Shown in pieces: positions 17,637 through 26,766 of a stretch of DNA of 64,000 nucleotides. Position 1 is the stretch's first letter; the number at the start of each line of letters is the position of its first letter. The translations under genes were made by a program, and so were the position numbers. Source of the stretch: an uncultured Helicobacteraceae bacterium (GTDB lineage: Bacteria > Campylobacterota > Campylobacteria > Campylobacterales > Helicobacteraceae); NCBI GenBank assembly GCA_944323885.1, contig CALUUD010000002.1, positions 372,001 through 436,000 of the forward strand, in the 5' to 3' direction. A model generated the notes under the pieces. The model was given only the letters and a program-made list of their open reading frames with translations, made no database searches and was not told the DNA's origin.

Positions 17637-19495
17637 TGCAATTAAAAATTATAAGCATTTTTTTTTATTTTTTATTTATATCATCATTAAATGCAGATAA
17701 TATAAAGACTCAGCCACCACTTATAGTAGAATTTCCTGTATTTAAAGAAGCAGAAAAAATATGCAATGGAAGTGACTATACAAAGATTCCTTGTTTAATT
17801 GAAAATCTAAAAAGCTATAATAATAAAATATATACAAAAAAAAGTGGTCAATTAGGAAAAATTAGTGTAATCTTATATGCCTTAGATTCTAATGGCAAAA
17901 TAACTTATCCTCAAGAAAAATTAGATAATAAATATTGTGAATTTGTTGATACATTTGGTAGAAGAAAATTTTCTACACTAAGTGGAAATGGTTTTCATTA
18001 TGTATTGAATTATAATTTTGATTATTCTTCATCATATACAAAAGCTTATATTGCGTGTCATATAACAAAATCTGGAAAAACTATTTCTCAGATTAGTCAG
18101 CCAATTAGTGTAATACCAGATAAAATAGAACTATATATGTCTTTACAAACTACACAAAATGCTATTTATCCTTTAAATATTAATAATTTAGATAACAATA
18201 ATATAGATTTAGTTTTAAAATCACAAAATAATCCAATTATTATTAATACAAATTCTTATGCAAGAACAATGAGTGGTGAAATAGATAGAGGTTTTAGTGA
18301 TGCATTAATTCCATTGTCGATTAATTTTAATAGAGATAATGGCAAATGTGACAATATTGGTGAAAGTATTCAAGGAGCTATAAAGTTTAATAATGGAAAG
18401 TATAGCAATAGCAACTTAAATATAAGTTTCAATGATGTTGCAAGCGGAGAATTGCAATTTATTATAGGACATAATTTATCTAAAGATGATATGATGCAAG
18501 GGAAATGCCTAACCTCACTCCCAAATAGTATAAATATAACAAATGCAGGAAAGATTTTATGTCAAGAGCCAATTATTGTTAGAAAAAGAGTTGATATAGT
18601 ACCTTATTCATTTTTTGTAGAATTAGATAATAATGGGAGACAGATATACTATAATCAACATACATTCATACCAGCAATAATAAATCTGCCAACAACAAAA
18701 TTAAATATCAAAGCTTTAAATTATAAAAATCAAACACTTAAAAATTTCAATAATGAATGCTTTGCAAAAGATATATCAATAAAAATAAGTGATAATAAAA
18801 ATAATCTTATATTTATTAATGAAAATATGCAAGATTCAATTATTCCAAAAACAACATTTTTAAATAATTCAGAATCTAAAGTTATACGCAAATTATCAAG
18901 TAGTGGTATCTTAGATAGAGATCTAACACCTGTTGATGCATTTTATTCAAATATTATAAATTTAAATAATACTGTGATGAATATACAGTTTTATAATGCT
19001 GATACAAAATATCCAATTTATAATATAAAACCCATAATAAAAAATGATTGGCGCATAGCATTATTACGTGGTAGAATATCGCTAATTAGTAATACAAATC
19101 AAAGTGATGCTTTAGTTGCAAACCCAAAAATTAATTATGAATTTTATTGTAAGGCACCAGTGTGTAATATAGCTGATATAGAAAGTGTATTATCTCCAAG
19201 GACTAGATTTCCTGCATCAAATACTAAAAATTGGTATATCAATACAGCTCATCCCACTAATCTAAAAGTGCAAGAAAATAACTTAACAATGCCTGATAAT
19301 TTAGCTATACAATCCATTGGAAATATAGTAAATGGTGTTCAAACTATGGCAATAAAATCAAACATAAAAGGTGATTTTGATATAAAAATAAACCAAGGCT
19401 TTGGATATGATGACTTTGCTTTATTTTTATATTTTTCACCTAGCTATATAAATATAAGAGATAATGTAGGAGTAAATACAAAAATAAGTTTCTAA
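17636..19495 (+). CDS. Large secreted protein of unknown function
   Basis: 619 aa with a signal peptide (QLKIISIFFYFLFISSLNA). Rich in Asn, Ile, Ser and Lys, with about nine cysteines spread singly, and no transmembrane segment after the signal. No domain recognised; beta-rich patterning suggests an exported or surface protein. The start of the gene carries a run of nine T in the signal region. Last gene of the lut operon, ending 13 bases before the convergent serA; no terminator-like hairpin is seen between them. Confidence 0.75.
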   Translation: MQLKIISIFFYFLFISSLNADNIKTQPPLIVEFPVFKEAEKICNGSDYTKIPCLIENLKSYNNKIYTKKSGQLGKISVILYALDSNGKITYPQEKLDNKYCEFVDTFGRRKFSTLSGNGFHYVLNYNFDYSSSYTKAYIACHITKSGKTISQISQPISVIPDKIELYMSLQTTQNAIYPLNINNLDNNNIDLVLKSQNNPIIINTNSYARTMSGEIDRGFSDALIPLSINFNRDNGKCDNIGESIQGAIKFNNGKYSNSNLNISFNDVASGELQFIIGHNLSKDDMMQGKCLTSLPNSINITNAGKILCQEPIIVRKRVDIVPYSFFVELDNNGRQIYYNQHTFIPAIINLPTTKLNIKALNYKNQTLKNFNNECFAKDISIKISDNKNNLIFINENMQDSIIPKTTFLNNSESKVIRKLSSSGILDRDLTPVDAFYSNIINLNNTVMNIQFYNADTKYPIYNIKPIIKNDWRIALLRGRISLISNTNQSDALVANPKINYEFYCKAPVCNIADIESVLSPRTRFPASNTKNWYINTAHPTNLKVQENNLTMPDNLAIQSIGNIVNGVQTMAIKSNIKGDFDIKINQGFGYDDFALFLYFSPSYINIRDNVGVNTKISF

Positions 19496-19508
19496 AAGAA
19501 AATTATTT

Positions 19509-21101
19509 TTAAATTACCGCATAACTTACGCTAATACAAGCATCTATCTTTTTTAATTCAGATAATATATCATCTGTAATATGACTATCAACAATAATAA
19601 TAGCCAATGCTTCTCCATTTTCTTTTTTTCTACCAAGTCTAAAATCTGCAATATTTATGTTATTTTTTTCCATAATACTACCAATATTGCCAATAACACC
19701 AGGTACATCAGTATTTCTAAATAATATTATCTTACCACTTGGCTCAATATCAATACAAAATCCATTTATATCAATAATTCTTAATTTATCTTCATCAAAT
19801 ACACAACCACTAATTGATATAGTTTTTTCTATTGTTGAAATTTCTATATTAATTAAATTTTTGTATACACTTGATAAACTATCTTTTGAATCTATAGTAA
19901 TATTTATGCCCCTATCTTTTGCAACAAACATAGCATTTACATAATTTATAGAATCTCCCAAAGAGTGCTTTAACATCCCAAGTGTTGCAAATGTTCCAAA
20001 AGATTCTGCATATGGTATCAATTTACCACTACAAGTAATTTTTATACTTCTTATAGCTTCCTTTGTAATTTGAGATAAAAAGAATGCCATTTTTTGTGAT
20101 AAATCTAAATAAGGCTTTACAAAGATAGGTATTTCATTTTCTTTAATAGGAAGATTTAAAGCATTTGGGTAGCTACTTCCCCTAGCAGATTCTACTGCTA
20201 TACTTGCTGCTTGAATTGAAATTTTTTCTTGAGATTCAAGTGTATTGGCGCCAATATGTGGAGTTACATATATATTCTCCAAATCAAGTAATGGATTATT
20301 TATAGCTGGCTCTTTATTAAAGACATCAATTCCAAGCCATCGTATCTTTTTATTTTTAGTAGCTTCTAATATATCATCTTCATTATACAGTCCACCTCTA
20401 GCACAATTTATTAATATTACTCCATCTTTCATTTTTGCTATTTCATTTTTAGTGATCATATTTTTTGTTTCAGTATTTTTTGGTGTATGGATTGTTATAA
20501 TGTCACACTTTAAGATATCATCTAAATACTTAGCACATGATATGCCAGCATCAATAATAACAGAATCTTTTACATATGGATCATATGCAATTACCTCCAT
20601 CTCAAATGCTTTTGCTCTTGCTGCAACTCTAGATCCAATATTGCCAAAGCCTATAATTCCCAATACCTTACCTTTCAACTCTGTTCCATACCAATCTTCC
20701 CTTTTCCAAATTTTTTGATTTTTTAATTGATAATTAGCACTAGGAAAATTTCTTACTGCATTAATGATATGTGCCATTGTAAGCTCAACTGCAGCAATAG
20801 TATTTGCAGTTGGGACATTCATAACTATAATACCACGTTTACTACAATCATCTATATTTACATTATCAACACCAACTCCTGCTCTTACTATTGCTTTTAG
20901 CTTTACAGCTGAATTAAGAAATTTTTCATCAACATCAGTTGAGCTTCTTGTTATGACAACATCTGCATCTATAAGCTTTTCTAATAAATCATCTTTATTT
21001 AAGTGAGAATAATCAACAAATTCAACATCATCTTGCTTGCACAAAAAATCTAGACCTGATTGATGTATGTGGTCACATACTACTATTTTATATTTTGACA
21101 T
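19509..21101 (-). CDS. serA: D-3-phosphoglycerate dehydrogenase (serine biosynthesis)
   Basis: 530 aa, the long form. The N-terminal catalytic domain has the Rossmann motif GFGNIGSRVAARA near residue 150 and the catalytic region NCARGG to TPHIGANTLE. An intervening domain and a C-terminal ACT domain (VIGNIGSIMEKNNINIADF) follow, the usual serine-feedback site. It oxidises 3-phosphoglycerate with NAD. It sits after the small membrane protein gene and rpsA, the same order as HP0397-HP0399 in H. pylori. Confidence 0.96.
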   Translation of the reverse strand: MSKYKIVVCDHIHQSGLDFLCKQDDVEFVDYSHLNKDDLLEKLIDADVVITRSSTDVDEKFLNSAVKLKAIVRAGVGVDNVNIDDCSKRGIIVMNVPTANTIAAVELTMAHIINAVRNFPSANYQLKNQKIWKREDWYGTELKGKVLGIIGFGNIGSRVAARAKAFEMEVIAYDPYVKDSVIIDAGISCAKYLDDILKCDIITIHTPKNTETKNMITKNEIAKMKDGVILINCARGGLYNEDDILEATKNKKIRWLGIDVFNKEPAINNPLLDLENIYVTPHIGANTLESQEKISIQAASIAVESARGSSYPNALNLPIKENEIPIFVKPYLDLSQKMAFFLSQITKEAIRSIKITCSGKLIPYAESFGTFATLGMLKHSLGDSINYVNAMFVAKDRGINITIDSKDSLSSVYKNLINIEISTIEKTISISGCVFDEDKLRIIDINGFCIDIEPSGKIILFRNTDVPGVIGNIGSIMEKNNINIADFRLGRKKENGEALAIIIVDSHITDDILSELKKIDACISVSYAVI

Positions 21102-21117
21102 TTTACACCCTTATATT

Positions 21118-21582
21118 TTATTGAATACTGTATGAAATATTATATTTATTTAATTCACCAACCAACATATGTTTTAAATTTTCATTATCAAGAATAACTT
21201 CTAAAATTACAGAATCTGCTATTCTTTGATATGCAAATTTTATGTTATTACTTTTTAAAACCTCATTTAAACAAAAAAATTTATAAGAATCAAGATTTGT
21301 GATTTTTAATATATTTGTTCTTCTTTTATCTGAAAAATCTAATGATATAAAAAGCTCTGAACTTGGATAACTAAAGTTATATAACTCCTGTTTTGATAAA
21401 ACTTGCACCCAAGAATGATTGTCCATATCTTTAGGTTCTTTAACATTCTTAACCTTAGTATCAATACTGGTATAATTTAACATACTTGCAGAATTATTAA
21501 TATAAATACTGATAGCTACAAATGATGCAACTATCATAATAATAAATATAAAAGATAATAGTATATTAACTAGTAAATTCAT
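21118..21582 (-). CDS. Single-pass membrane protein of unknown function (serA-rpsA neighbour)
   Basis: 154 aa. One N-terminal transmembrane helix (about 4-26) is followed by a soluble domain of mixed alpha/beta character. Its start overlaps the rpsA stop by four bases and it lies 16 bases before serA. A gene of similar size and position stands between serA and rpsA in H. pylori, so it is conserved but uncharacterised. Orientation predicts a periplasmic or cytoplasmic C-terminus; I cannot decide. Confidence 0.78.
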   Translation of the reverse strand: MNLLVNILLSFIFIIMIVASFVAISIYINNSASMLNYTSIDTKVKNVKEPKDMDNHSWVQVLSKQELYNFSYPSSELFISLDFSDKRRTNILKITNLDSYKFFCLNEVLKSNNIKFAYQRIADSVILEVILDNENLKHMLVGELNKYNISYSIQ

Positions 21583-23255
21583 CTAAGTCTATCTTTTAAA
21601 ATATCCCCTAATGTCATTTTTTCATCACTATTATAACTTTTAATCTCTTCTTGTTCTTTTTTTCGGGCTAGTTTTTTTACAGATAATCTTATTTTACTAT
21701 TATTAGAATCTATATTGATTATACTAGCTTCAATATTATCACCCATTTTCAATTCATCTTTTTTAAGAGGTGCTAAATCTTCATTTTTTATCAATGCATC
21801 TATGTTTTTATCTAACTGAATAAATATACCAAAATCTTTAATTTCAACTATATTACCAGATACAACATCACCTATTTTATGAGTTTTAGCAAAAATACTA
21901 GCAGGAGATTCTATTAATGCTTTTCTACTTAAAGAGATTTTTTCACTCTCTCTATCTATCTTTAAAATCTTTACTTTAATTAAATCTCCAACTTTTAATA
22001 TATTTTTACATCTATCTTGCTTATCCCAAGATAAGTCCTCATTATGCAGCAACCCATCTATATTGCCAAATCTTACAAAAGCTCCAAAATCTGTAATGGT
22101 AGCAATCTCACCATCTAAAATATCACCCTCTTTATATTTTTTTACAAACTGAGTAAATGGCTTATCCGATAATTTTTTCAATGATACCCTAAGTCTTTTA
22201 TTTGATGGGTCTAATTCTATAATTTCAACATCAATTTCCTGCCCAACTTGCAAATAATTATCTGGTTTTTTGATATTCTTTTCCCAAGAAATCTCTGTAA
22301 TATGCAAGAATCCCTCTATGTCATTACCTGCATCAATGAAAACACCATAAGGTTGCAAACTACTAACTATAGCTTTTATAGTATATCCGACTTTAAGCTG
22401 GTTTTGAATATCCTCCCAAGGATCTTTAGTTAATGCTTTGATAGACAAAGAAAGCTTGGATTTTTCTTCATCATAATTTAAAAATTTAACCAAAACATTA
22501 TCTCCTACTTTATAAAGACTCTCTGGATTAACGAAATTCTTATGAGATATTTCACTTGAATGAACTAAACCTTCCACATTATCAATGCTTACAAAAATAC
22601 CAAAATCCTTAACACTTACAACCTTTCCTTGCAAAGATTCTGCATTTTTCATGTTATTAATTTTTTCTTTTTTATCTTTGTTTGATATATCAAAATATCG
22701 CTTTCTAGATACAACAATACCACTATCACTTAATTTAATAATACAAACCTTGATAATTTTGTTACTAAATTTTGAATTTGCCTTTAGAGCAGATTCTTTT
22801 ATAGGCAAGAAACATTCAACATTTTCATTTTTCCAATTTACAATAAAACCACCTTTGTTTTTTCTAAGGACTTCAACTTCAATAATTTTGTCTTGATAAT
22901 TATCTTTAATTCTTTCTATCAATTCTTTTGTTTTTATATATCTCAGAGCTTGTTTATAAGAAATTCTACTTTTTCCATTAATTTCATTAATAAGTAAATC
23001 TATCTCATCACCCTCTTTAAATACTAACTCACCATTGGTATCTATAATCTCACTTACAGACATCTTAGATTCAGCTTTCTGCCCTATATCAACCATTACA
23101 CTATCATTATTAATTTTAACAATTTTACCTTTTGTCAACATTGTTGTGTTGCTTAATTTTTCATTTTTTTCACTTTGCTCGTAAAATGATGCAAATTCTT
23201 CATAACTCTCTTGATCTTGAGTGCTTAATTCATATTCTTCTATTGTTTTTGTCAT
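21579..23255 (-). CDS. rpsA: 30S ribosomal protein S1
   Basis: 558 aa containing six S1 RNA-binding repeats, the usual number for Proteobacteria. Clear repeat signatures are VKDFGIFVSIDNVEGLVH, LQPYGVFIDAGNDIEGFLH, ITDFGAFVRFGNIDGLLH and IKDFGIFIQLDKNIDALI. S1 helps the ribosome engage mRNA, and is important where leaders are AU-rich as here. The 220 bases between rplT and rpsA hold only the rpsA upstream region and the rplT hairpin. Confidence 0.96.
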   Translation of the reverse strand: MTKTIEEYELSTQDQESYEEFASFYEQSEKNEKLSNTTMLTKGKIVKINNDSVMVDIGQKAESKMSVSEIIDTNGELVFKEGDEIDLLINEINGKSRISYKQALRYIKTKELIERIKDNYQDKIIEVEVLRKNKGGFIVNWKNENVECFLPIKESALKANSKFSNKIIKVCIIKLSDSGIVVSRKRYFDISNKDKKEKINNMKNAESLQGKVVSVKDFGIFVSIDNVEGLVHSSEISHKNFVNPESLYKVGDNVLVKFLNYDEEKSKLSLSIKALTKDPWEDIQNQLKVGYTIKAIVSSLQPYGVFIDAGNDIEGFLHITEISWEKNIKKPDNYLQVGQEIDVEIIELDPSNKRLRVSLKKLSDKPFTQFVKKYKEGDILDGEIATITDFGAFVRFGNIDGLLHNEDLSWDKQDRCKNILKVGDLIKVKILKIDRESEKISLSRKALIESPASIFAKTHKIGDVVSGNIVEIKDFGIFIQLDKNIDALIKNEDLAPLKKDELKMGDNIEASIINIDSNNSKIRLSVKKLARKKEQEEIKSYNSDEKMTLGDILKDRLR

Positions 23256-23436
23256 TATATTCCAAACCTAAATTAAATTTAATATGCAACATTAAATACT
23301 AGCAATCAATGTGGCATTACGAAAGGTATTTTATACAATGCAAGTTAATATTTAGCTTACAAAATTCTTAATTTAATAAGATAAATACTATAAATAAACA
23401 AATGGTTACGGAATATTAAATGAAATCAGATGGAAC

Positions 23437-23458
23437 AATAGGTGTAAATACACCTATT
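23437..23458 (-). terminator. Hairpin downstream of rplT
   Basis: A perfect 10-bp stem AATAGGTGTA/TACACCTATT with a two-base loop lies about 20 bases beyond the rplT stop. It has no T run after it in the direction of rplT; a T-rich stretch precedes it instead. The core matches the hairpin at the end of the alcohol dehydrogenase gene. Confidence 0.5.
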
Positions 23459-23477
23459 CTTAATTAAAAAAAATAGA

Positions 23478-23828
23478 TTATATTTTTTCCTTGATGGTTT
23501 CTACTATTTTAGAGAATGCATTTGGGTTACTTATAGCCATATCAGCTAATATTTTTCTATCTAAATCTATATTTGCTAATTTTAACCCATGAATAAATTT
23601 AGAATAACTTATATTATTAATTCTGCAAGCTGCATTAATTCTTATAATCCATAATTGCCTAAAATCTCTTTTTTTACGTTTTCTATCACGGAATGCATAA
23701 TACATACTTCTTTCAAGCTGTTCTTTTGCTTTTCTAAAATGTTTTCTTCTTCCGCTATAAAATCCTCTTGCAAGCTTTAAAATTTTTTTATGTCTTCTTC
23801 TTCTAACAACACCAGTTTTTACTCTCAT
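23478..23828 (-). CDS. rplT: 50S ribosomal protein L20
   Basis: 116 aa, highly basic, opening [20 protein letters not shown] and [17 protein letters not shown], the strongly conserved L20 N-terminus that threads into 23S rRNA. It follows rpmI after 97 bases containing RNA-structure candidates and a -10-like box. In many bacteria L20 represses its own operon by binding a mimic of its rRNA site. The usual upstream partners thrS and infC are not here. Confidence 0.97.
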   Translation of the reverse strand: MRVKTGVVRRRRHKKILKLARGFYSGRRKHFRKAKEQLERSMYYAFRDRKRKKRDFRQLWIIRINAACRINNISYSKFIHGLKLANIDLDRKILADMAISNPNAFSKIVETIKEKI

Positions 23829-23874
23829 TTTTTATCCTTTACCTTAAAATATTTTAATTAATTTAAATCTTTAG

Positions 23875-23915
23875 GTGGTAGCTTTCAGCTTCACTTGCCC
23901 ATATGGGGGATTATA
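23875..23915 (-). promoter_or_regulatory. Structured rplT leader with internal -10 box candidate
   Basis: In the rpmI-rplT gap, reading the minus strand: a TATAAT at 23910-23915 preceded by TAC, then a 10-bp palindrome CCCATATGGG, then a hairpin with GTG/CAC and AGCT/AGCT stems. The segment is much more GC-rich than its surroundings. A separate rplT promoter and/or an L20 binding site is the likely meaning (inference). Confidence 0.4.
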
Positions 23916-23925
23916 GTATCTATAT

Positions 23926-24120
23926 CTATGCCATACATAAAAGCTTTTTAACTTGCTTCACATTTGTATCATCAACATAATGTGGAGCATTTAAATTGGC
24001 TTTTCTTTTTGGTGATTTTTTTGTCAAAATATGACTTTTAAAAGCAGTGCCTCTTTTAATAAGATTTTTTTTAACTTTAAATCTTTTGGCAGCACCACGA
24101 TTTGTTTTCATTTTAGGCAT
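23926..24120 (-). CDS. rpmI: 50S ribosomal protein L35
   Basis: 64 aa, basic, with the L35 signature [18 protein letters not shown] and a C-terminal [11 protein letters not shown]-like ending ([12 protein letters not shown]). It is the first gene of the rpmI-rplT pair here. An AAGGAGAAT Shine-Dalgarno precedes the ATG. It is divergent from ansA. Confidence 0.97.
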   Translation of the reverse strand: MPKMKTNRGAAKRFKVKKNLIKRGTAFKSHILTKKSPKRKANLNAPHYVDDTNVKQVKKLLCMA

Positions 24121-24155
24121 TTATTTATTCTCCTTTCCAAAAATTAAAAGTGGCT

Positions 24156-24161
24156 ATTATA
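24156..24161 (-). promoter_or_regulatory. Extended -10 promoter for rpmI-rplT
   Basis: On the minus strand the sequence reads TGCTATAATAG, an extended -10 box, about 35 bases before the rpmI start. No clear -35 is visible, in keeping with promoters of this phylum. Confidence 0.5.
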
Positions 24162-24203
24162 GCATTTAAAAAATAAATTTTATATTTTATTAATTAATAA
24201 TAT

Positions 24204-24233
24204 TTGAATCTAAATAAAGTCTAATAGATTCAA
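24204..24233. repeat. Inverted repeat TTGAATCTA/TAGATTCAA between divergent genes
   Basis: Perfect 9-bp arms separated by 12 bases, in the non-coding stretch between rpmI and ansA. The arms contain GAATCTA, the core of the word over-represented throughout the window. It is too far from either start to be a terminator; an operator or uptake/recombination-type site are open possibilities. Confidence 0.5.
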
Positions 24234-24310
24234 TGTATTAATTATCTTAAGATATTTAATTTTGTTAAAATAGCAAATCATTATTCTATGAAAATTTAAG
24301 GTTTTTTGAT

Positions 24311-25285
24311 TTGTTTAAAATATTAATAATTAGTCTTGGTGGAACAATAGGAATGAATAAAGATAATGAGCTTAATGCAGGAATACCAAGAAGTAATGCA
24401 GATACATTTATATCAAGATTGAATGCAATTGGAGATTTAGAACCAAACATAAGATTAGAATCTAAAAGTTTTTGCAATATACCAAGTGGTAGTCTAGATT
24501 TTTCAATACTAAGTGAAGTTCTAGAGTATTCAAGATATATGGTTGATAGTGGAATAAATGCAATCATTATTACACAAGGAACAGATAGCATAGAAGAAAG
24601 TAGCTTTTTTTTTAATTTATTTTGGGATAAAAAAGAAAGTGTAATTTTCTGCGGTGCTATGAGAATGGAAGGTGAATTTGCTTATGATGGACTATGGAAT
24701 CTAAAATCAAGCATAATGCTTGCATATAATAAGAATAGTATTAATAGAGGCGTGTTAGTTGTATTTGGAGATAAAATTTTTTCTGCAAACTGGATAAAAA
24801 AAATATTTTCCACTTTTATTGATGCATTTGATGGGATGTGCTTAGAAGGCGTAATACTAGAAGATCAACCTATGTTTTTTTCTAAACCATTAGATAGGAT
24901 TACATATAAATTACCAAAAGATAATAAAAAAATTTTATTTTTAGAGCAGAATCTTGGCGAAAATAATGAAATTTTAGAAATTTGGAAAAATTTTGATGGA
25001 ATTATCATAAATGGATTTGGTTCTGGACATGTTAGTGCAAAAAGTATGAAATACATAAAAAAAATAAAAATCCCAATTATAGTAGCATCAAGAGCAGTAT
25101 TTGGTTTTGGAACAAAAAAAACATATGGATATAATGGTAGCGAAATTGATTTACAGAATAATGGAGCGATAATAAGCAGAATCTTGGATGCTAGAAAAGC
25201 TAGAATATTGCTTTGGTGTATTTTGGGAAATGGGTTAGAACTAAGCGAATTTGAAAGATTTGAAAATAGTCTTTTCCTAAGCTAG
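24311..25285 (+). CDS. ansA: L-asparaginase
   Basis: 324 aa, hydrolyses asparagine to aspartate and ammonia. The N-terminal catalytic-threonine motif is SLGGTIGM and the second motif TQGTDSIEES (canonical THGTDT). There is no signal peptide, so this is a cytoplasmic (type I-like) enzyme rather than the periplasmic form known in H. pylori. Start is TTG, with AAGG about ten bases upstream; no ATG fits the family N-terminus. Confidence 0.9.
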   Translation: MFKILIISLGGTIGMNKDNELNAGIPRSNADTFISRLNAIGDLEPNIRLESKSFCNIPSGSLDFSILSEVLEYSRYMVDSGINAIIITQGTDSIEESSFFFNLFWDKKESVIFCGAMRMEGEFAYDGLWNLKSSIMLAYNKNSINRGVLVVFGDKIFSANWIKKIFSTFIDAFDGMCLEGVILEDQPMFFSKPLDRITYKLPKDNKKILFLEQNLGENNEILEIWKNFDGIIINGFGSGHVSAKSMKYIKKIKIPIIVASRAVFGFGTKKTYGYNGSEIDLQNNGAIISRILDARKARILLWCILGNGLELSEFERFENSLFLS

Positions 25286-25360
25286 AATCTATAATTAAAT
25301 CCATTTTAATCATAACTTGTACATACAAATATATAATTAAATTCAATATTAGGAGAAATA

Positions 25361-26392
25361 ATGATTTTTATTGATGCATGTAATAGAAAAGAGACATCAT
25401 ATACACCTATTTGGATGATGAGACAAGCTGGAAGATATTTAAATGAATACAAAGAAGTTAGGGCAAAAGTTGGTAATTTTTTAGATTTATGTAAAAATGT
25501 GGAATTAGCAACAGAAGTTACACTACAACCAATTGATATTCTAGATTGTGATGCTGCAATTTTATTTAGTGATATTTTAGTTATTCCGCTTGAAATGGGG
25601 CTAGAATTAGATTTTATTAAAAATGAAGGTCCAAAATTTCGACAATGTATAAGAGATGAAAATGATTTAAATATATTAAAACCTATGGCACACAAAAGAC
25701 TTGATTATGTATATGATACGATTTCACTAACTAGATCAAAGCTAGATAAAAAGAAGGCATTAATTGGATTTTGTGGGGCGCCATGGACGCTTGCTACTTA
25801 TATGATTGAAGGTCAAGGTAGTAAAACATATTCTAATTGTAAAAAAATGCTATATACAAATCCAAAGTTATTACATAAAGTATTAGAAAAGCTAAGTAAT
25901 GAATTAAAAATATATCTTGAATCTCAGATTAAAGCTGGTGTAAATGCAATAATGATTTTTGATTCATGGGCTGGAGCACTGGAAAAAAAATCTTATTTTG
26001 AATTTGGTTTTGATTACATAAATGATATTGCAAAATATATAAAATCCAAATATCCAAATATACCAATCATTGTATTTCCAAAAGGTATTGGTGGTTTTTT
26101 ATATGCATTTAATCAAATAGAAAAAAATTTTGATGTATTTGGTATTGATTGGGGAATTGATATGCAATATGCAAAAAATGCATTAGGAGAAAAGTTTGTA
26201 TTACAAGGAAATTTAGAACCTTGTAGACTCTATAATTTGAATACTATGGAAGAAGGAATTGAAGAAATAGTAAGAATTATGGGCAATAAAAGTGGTCATA
26301 TATTTAATCTAGGGCATGGCATGCTTCCTGATTTACCAAGAGAAAATGCAATCAAACTAGTGCAAATAGTAAAAGAAAAGACAAAAAGATAA
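25361..26392 (+). CDS. hemE: Uroporphyrinogen decarboxylase (haem biosynthesis)
   Basis: 343 aa. Converts uroporphyrinogen III to coproporphyrinogen III. The signature [10 protein letters not shown] lies near residue 20, followed by FSDILVIP with its substrate aspartate and later [16 protein letters not shown]. The C-terminal [10 protein letters not shown] is present. AGGAGAAAT precedes the ATG. Probably transcribed on its own or with the downstream flagellar genes; a separate sigma-54 promoter lies in between. Confidence 0.96.
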   Translation: MIFIDACNRKETSYTPIWMMRQAGRYLNEYKEVRAKVGNFLDLCKNVELATEVTLQPIDILDCDAAILFSDILVIPLEMGLELDFIKNEGPKFRQCIRDENDLNILKPMAHKRLDYVYDTISLTRSKLDKKKALIGFCGAPWTLATYMIEGQGSKTYSNCKKMLYTNPKLLHKVLEKLSNELKIYLESQIKAGVNAIMIFDSWAGALEKKSYFEFGFDYINDIAKYIKSKYPNIPIIVFPKGIGGFLYAFNQIEKNFDVFGIDWGIDMQYAKNALGEKFVLQGNLEPCRLYNLNTMEEGIEEIVRIMGNKSGHIFNLGHGMLPDLPRENAIKLVQIVKEKTKR

Positions 26393-26403
26393 ATGTTTAA
26401 AGA

Positions 26404-26419
26404 TGGAATATGATTTGCT
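26404..26419 (+). promoter_or_regulatory. Sigma-54 (RpoN) promoter
   Basis: TGGAATATGATTTGCT fits the TGGCAC-N5-TTGCW consensus, with the invariant GG and GC exactly ten bases apart. The predicted start site falls about 43 bases before the FlgJ-like rod gene. Flagellar rod and hook genes of Helicobacter are class II, RpoN-dependent, activated by FlgS/FlgR, and flgS is the second gene of this unit. Confidence 0.65.
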
Positions 26420-26472
26420 TCAAATCTTGGTATTGGGATTTATGTATAAAAATTAAATAGTTAGGAATAAAT

Positions 26473-26760
26473 ATGCAAATAAATACAGCAATTTATAATC
26501 AACCTATACAAAATATCAATGCAAATTCTGATGATTTTAAATTAAAAGAACAGACAGATTCCTTTGAGGCATTAATATTAAAAGTTCTACTTGATACAGC
26601 ACTAGATATGGAAAATTCGTTATATCCTAAAGAGGCAGGCAATGAGATATATCAATCGATGTATAAAGATAGTATTTCTCAAAGCTTAAGTGGATCATTT
26701 GGATATAGCGATTTATTGTTTAACTATCTAAAAGACTTGCAGTATAATCAAAAAAAATAG
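26473..26760 (+). CDS. Flagellar rod-binding protein, FlgJ N-terminal domain type
   Basis: 95 aa. The segment [37 protein letters not shown] resembles the rod-binding half of FlgJ; there is no muramidase domain, as is usual in Campylobacterota. It would cap or scaffold rod assembly in the periplasm. It sits seven bases before flgS and downstream of an RpoN-type promoter, matching the hypothetical gene beside flgS in H. pylori (HP0245). Confidence 0.75.
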   Translation: MQINTAIYNQPIQNINANSDDFKLKEQTDSFEALILKVLLDTALDMENSLYPKEAGNEIYQSMYKDSISQSLSGSFGYSDLLFNYLKDLQYNQKK

Positions 26761-26766
26761 TAATTT

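Noticed and set aside
17648-17660. T9 run in the signal region of the 619-aa protein as a phase-variable switch
   Set aside because: Runs of eight or nine A or T are expected in DNA of this composition and occur in several housekeeping genes such as plsC and ansA.
20245-20718. Open frame of 157 codons on the plus strand opposite serA
   Set aside because: It lies wholly inside a gene with intact catalytic motifs, lacks a ribosome binding site and has no recognisable protein features. Other long antisense frames (for example opposite lutC, rpsA, ansA and hemE) were rejected for the same reason.
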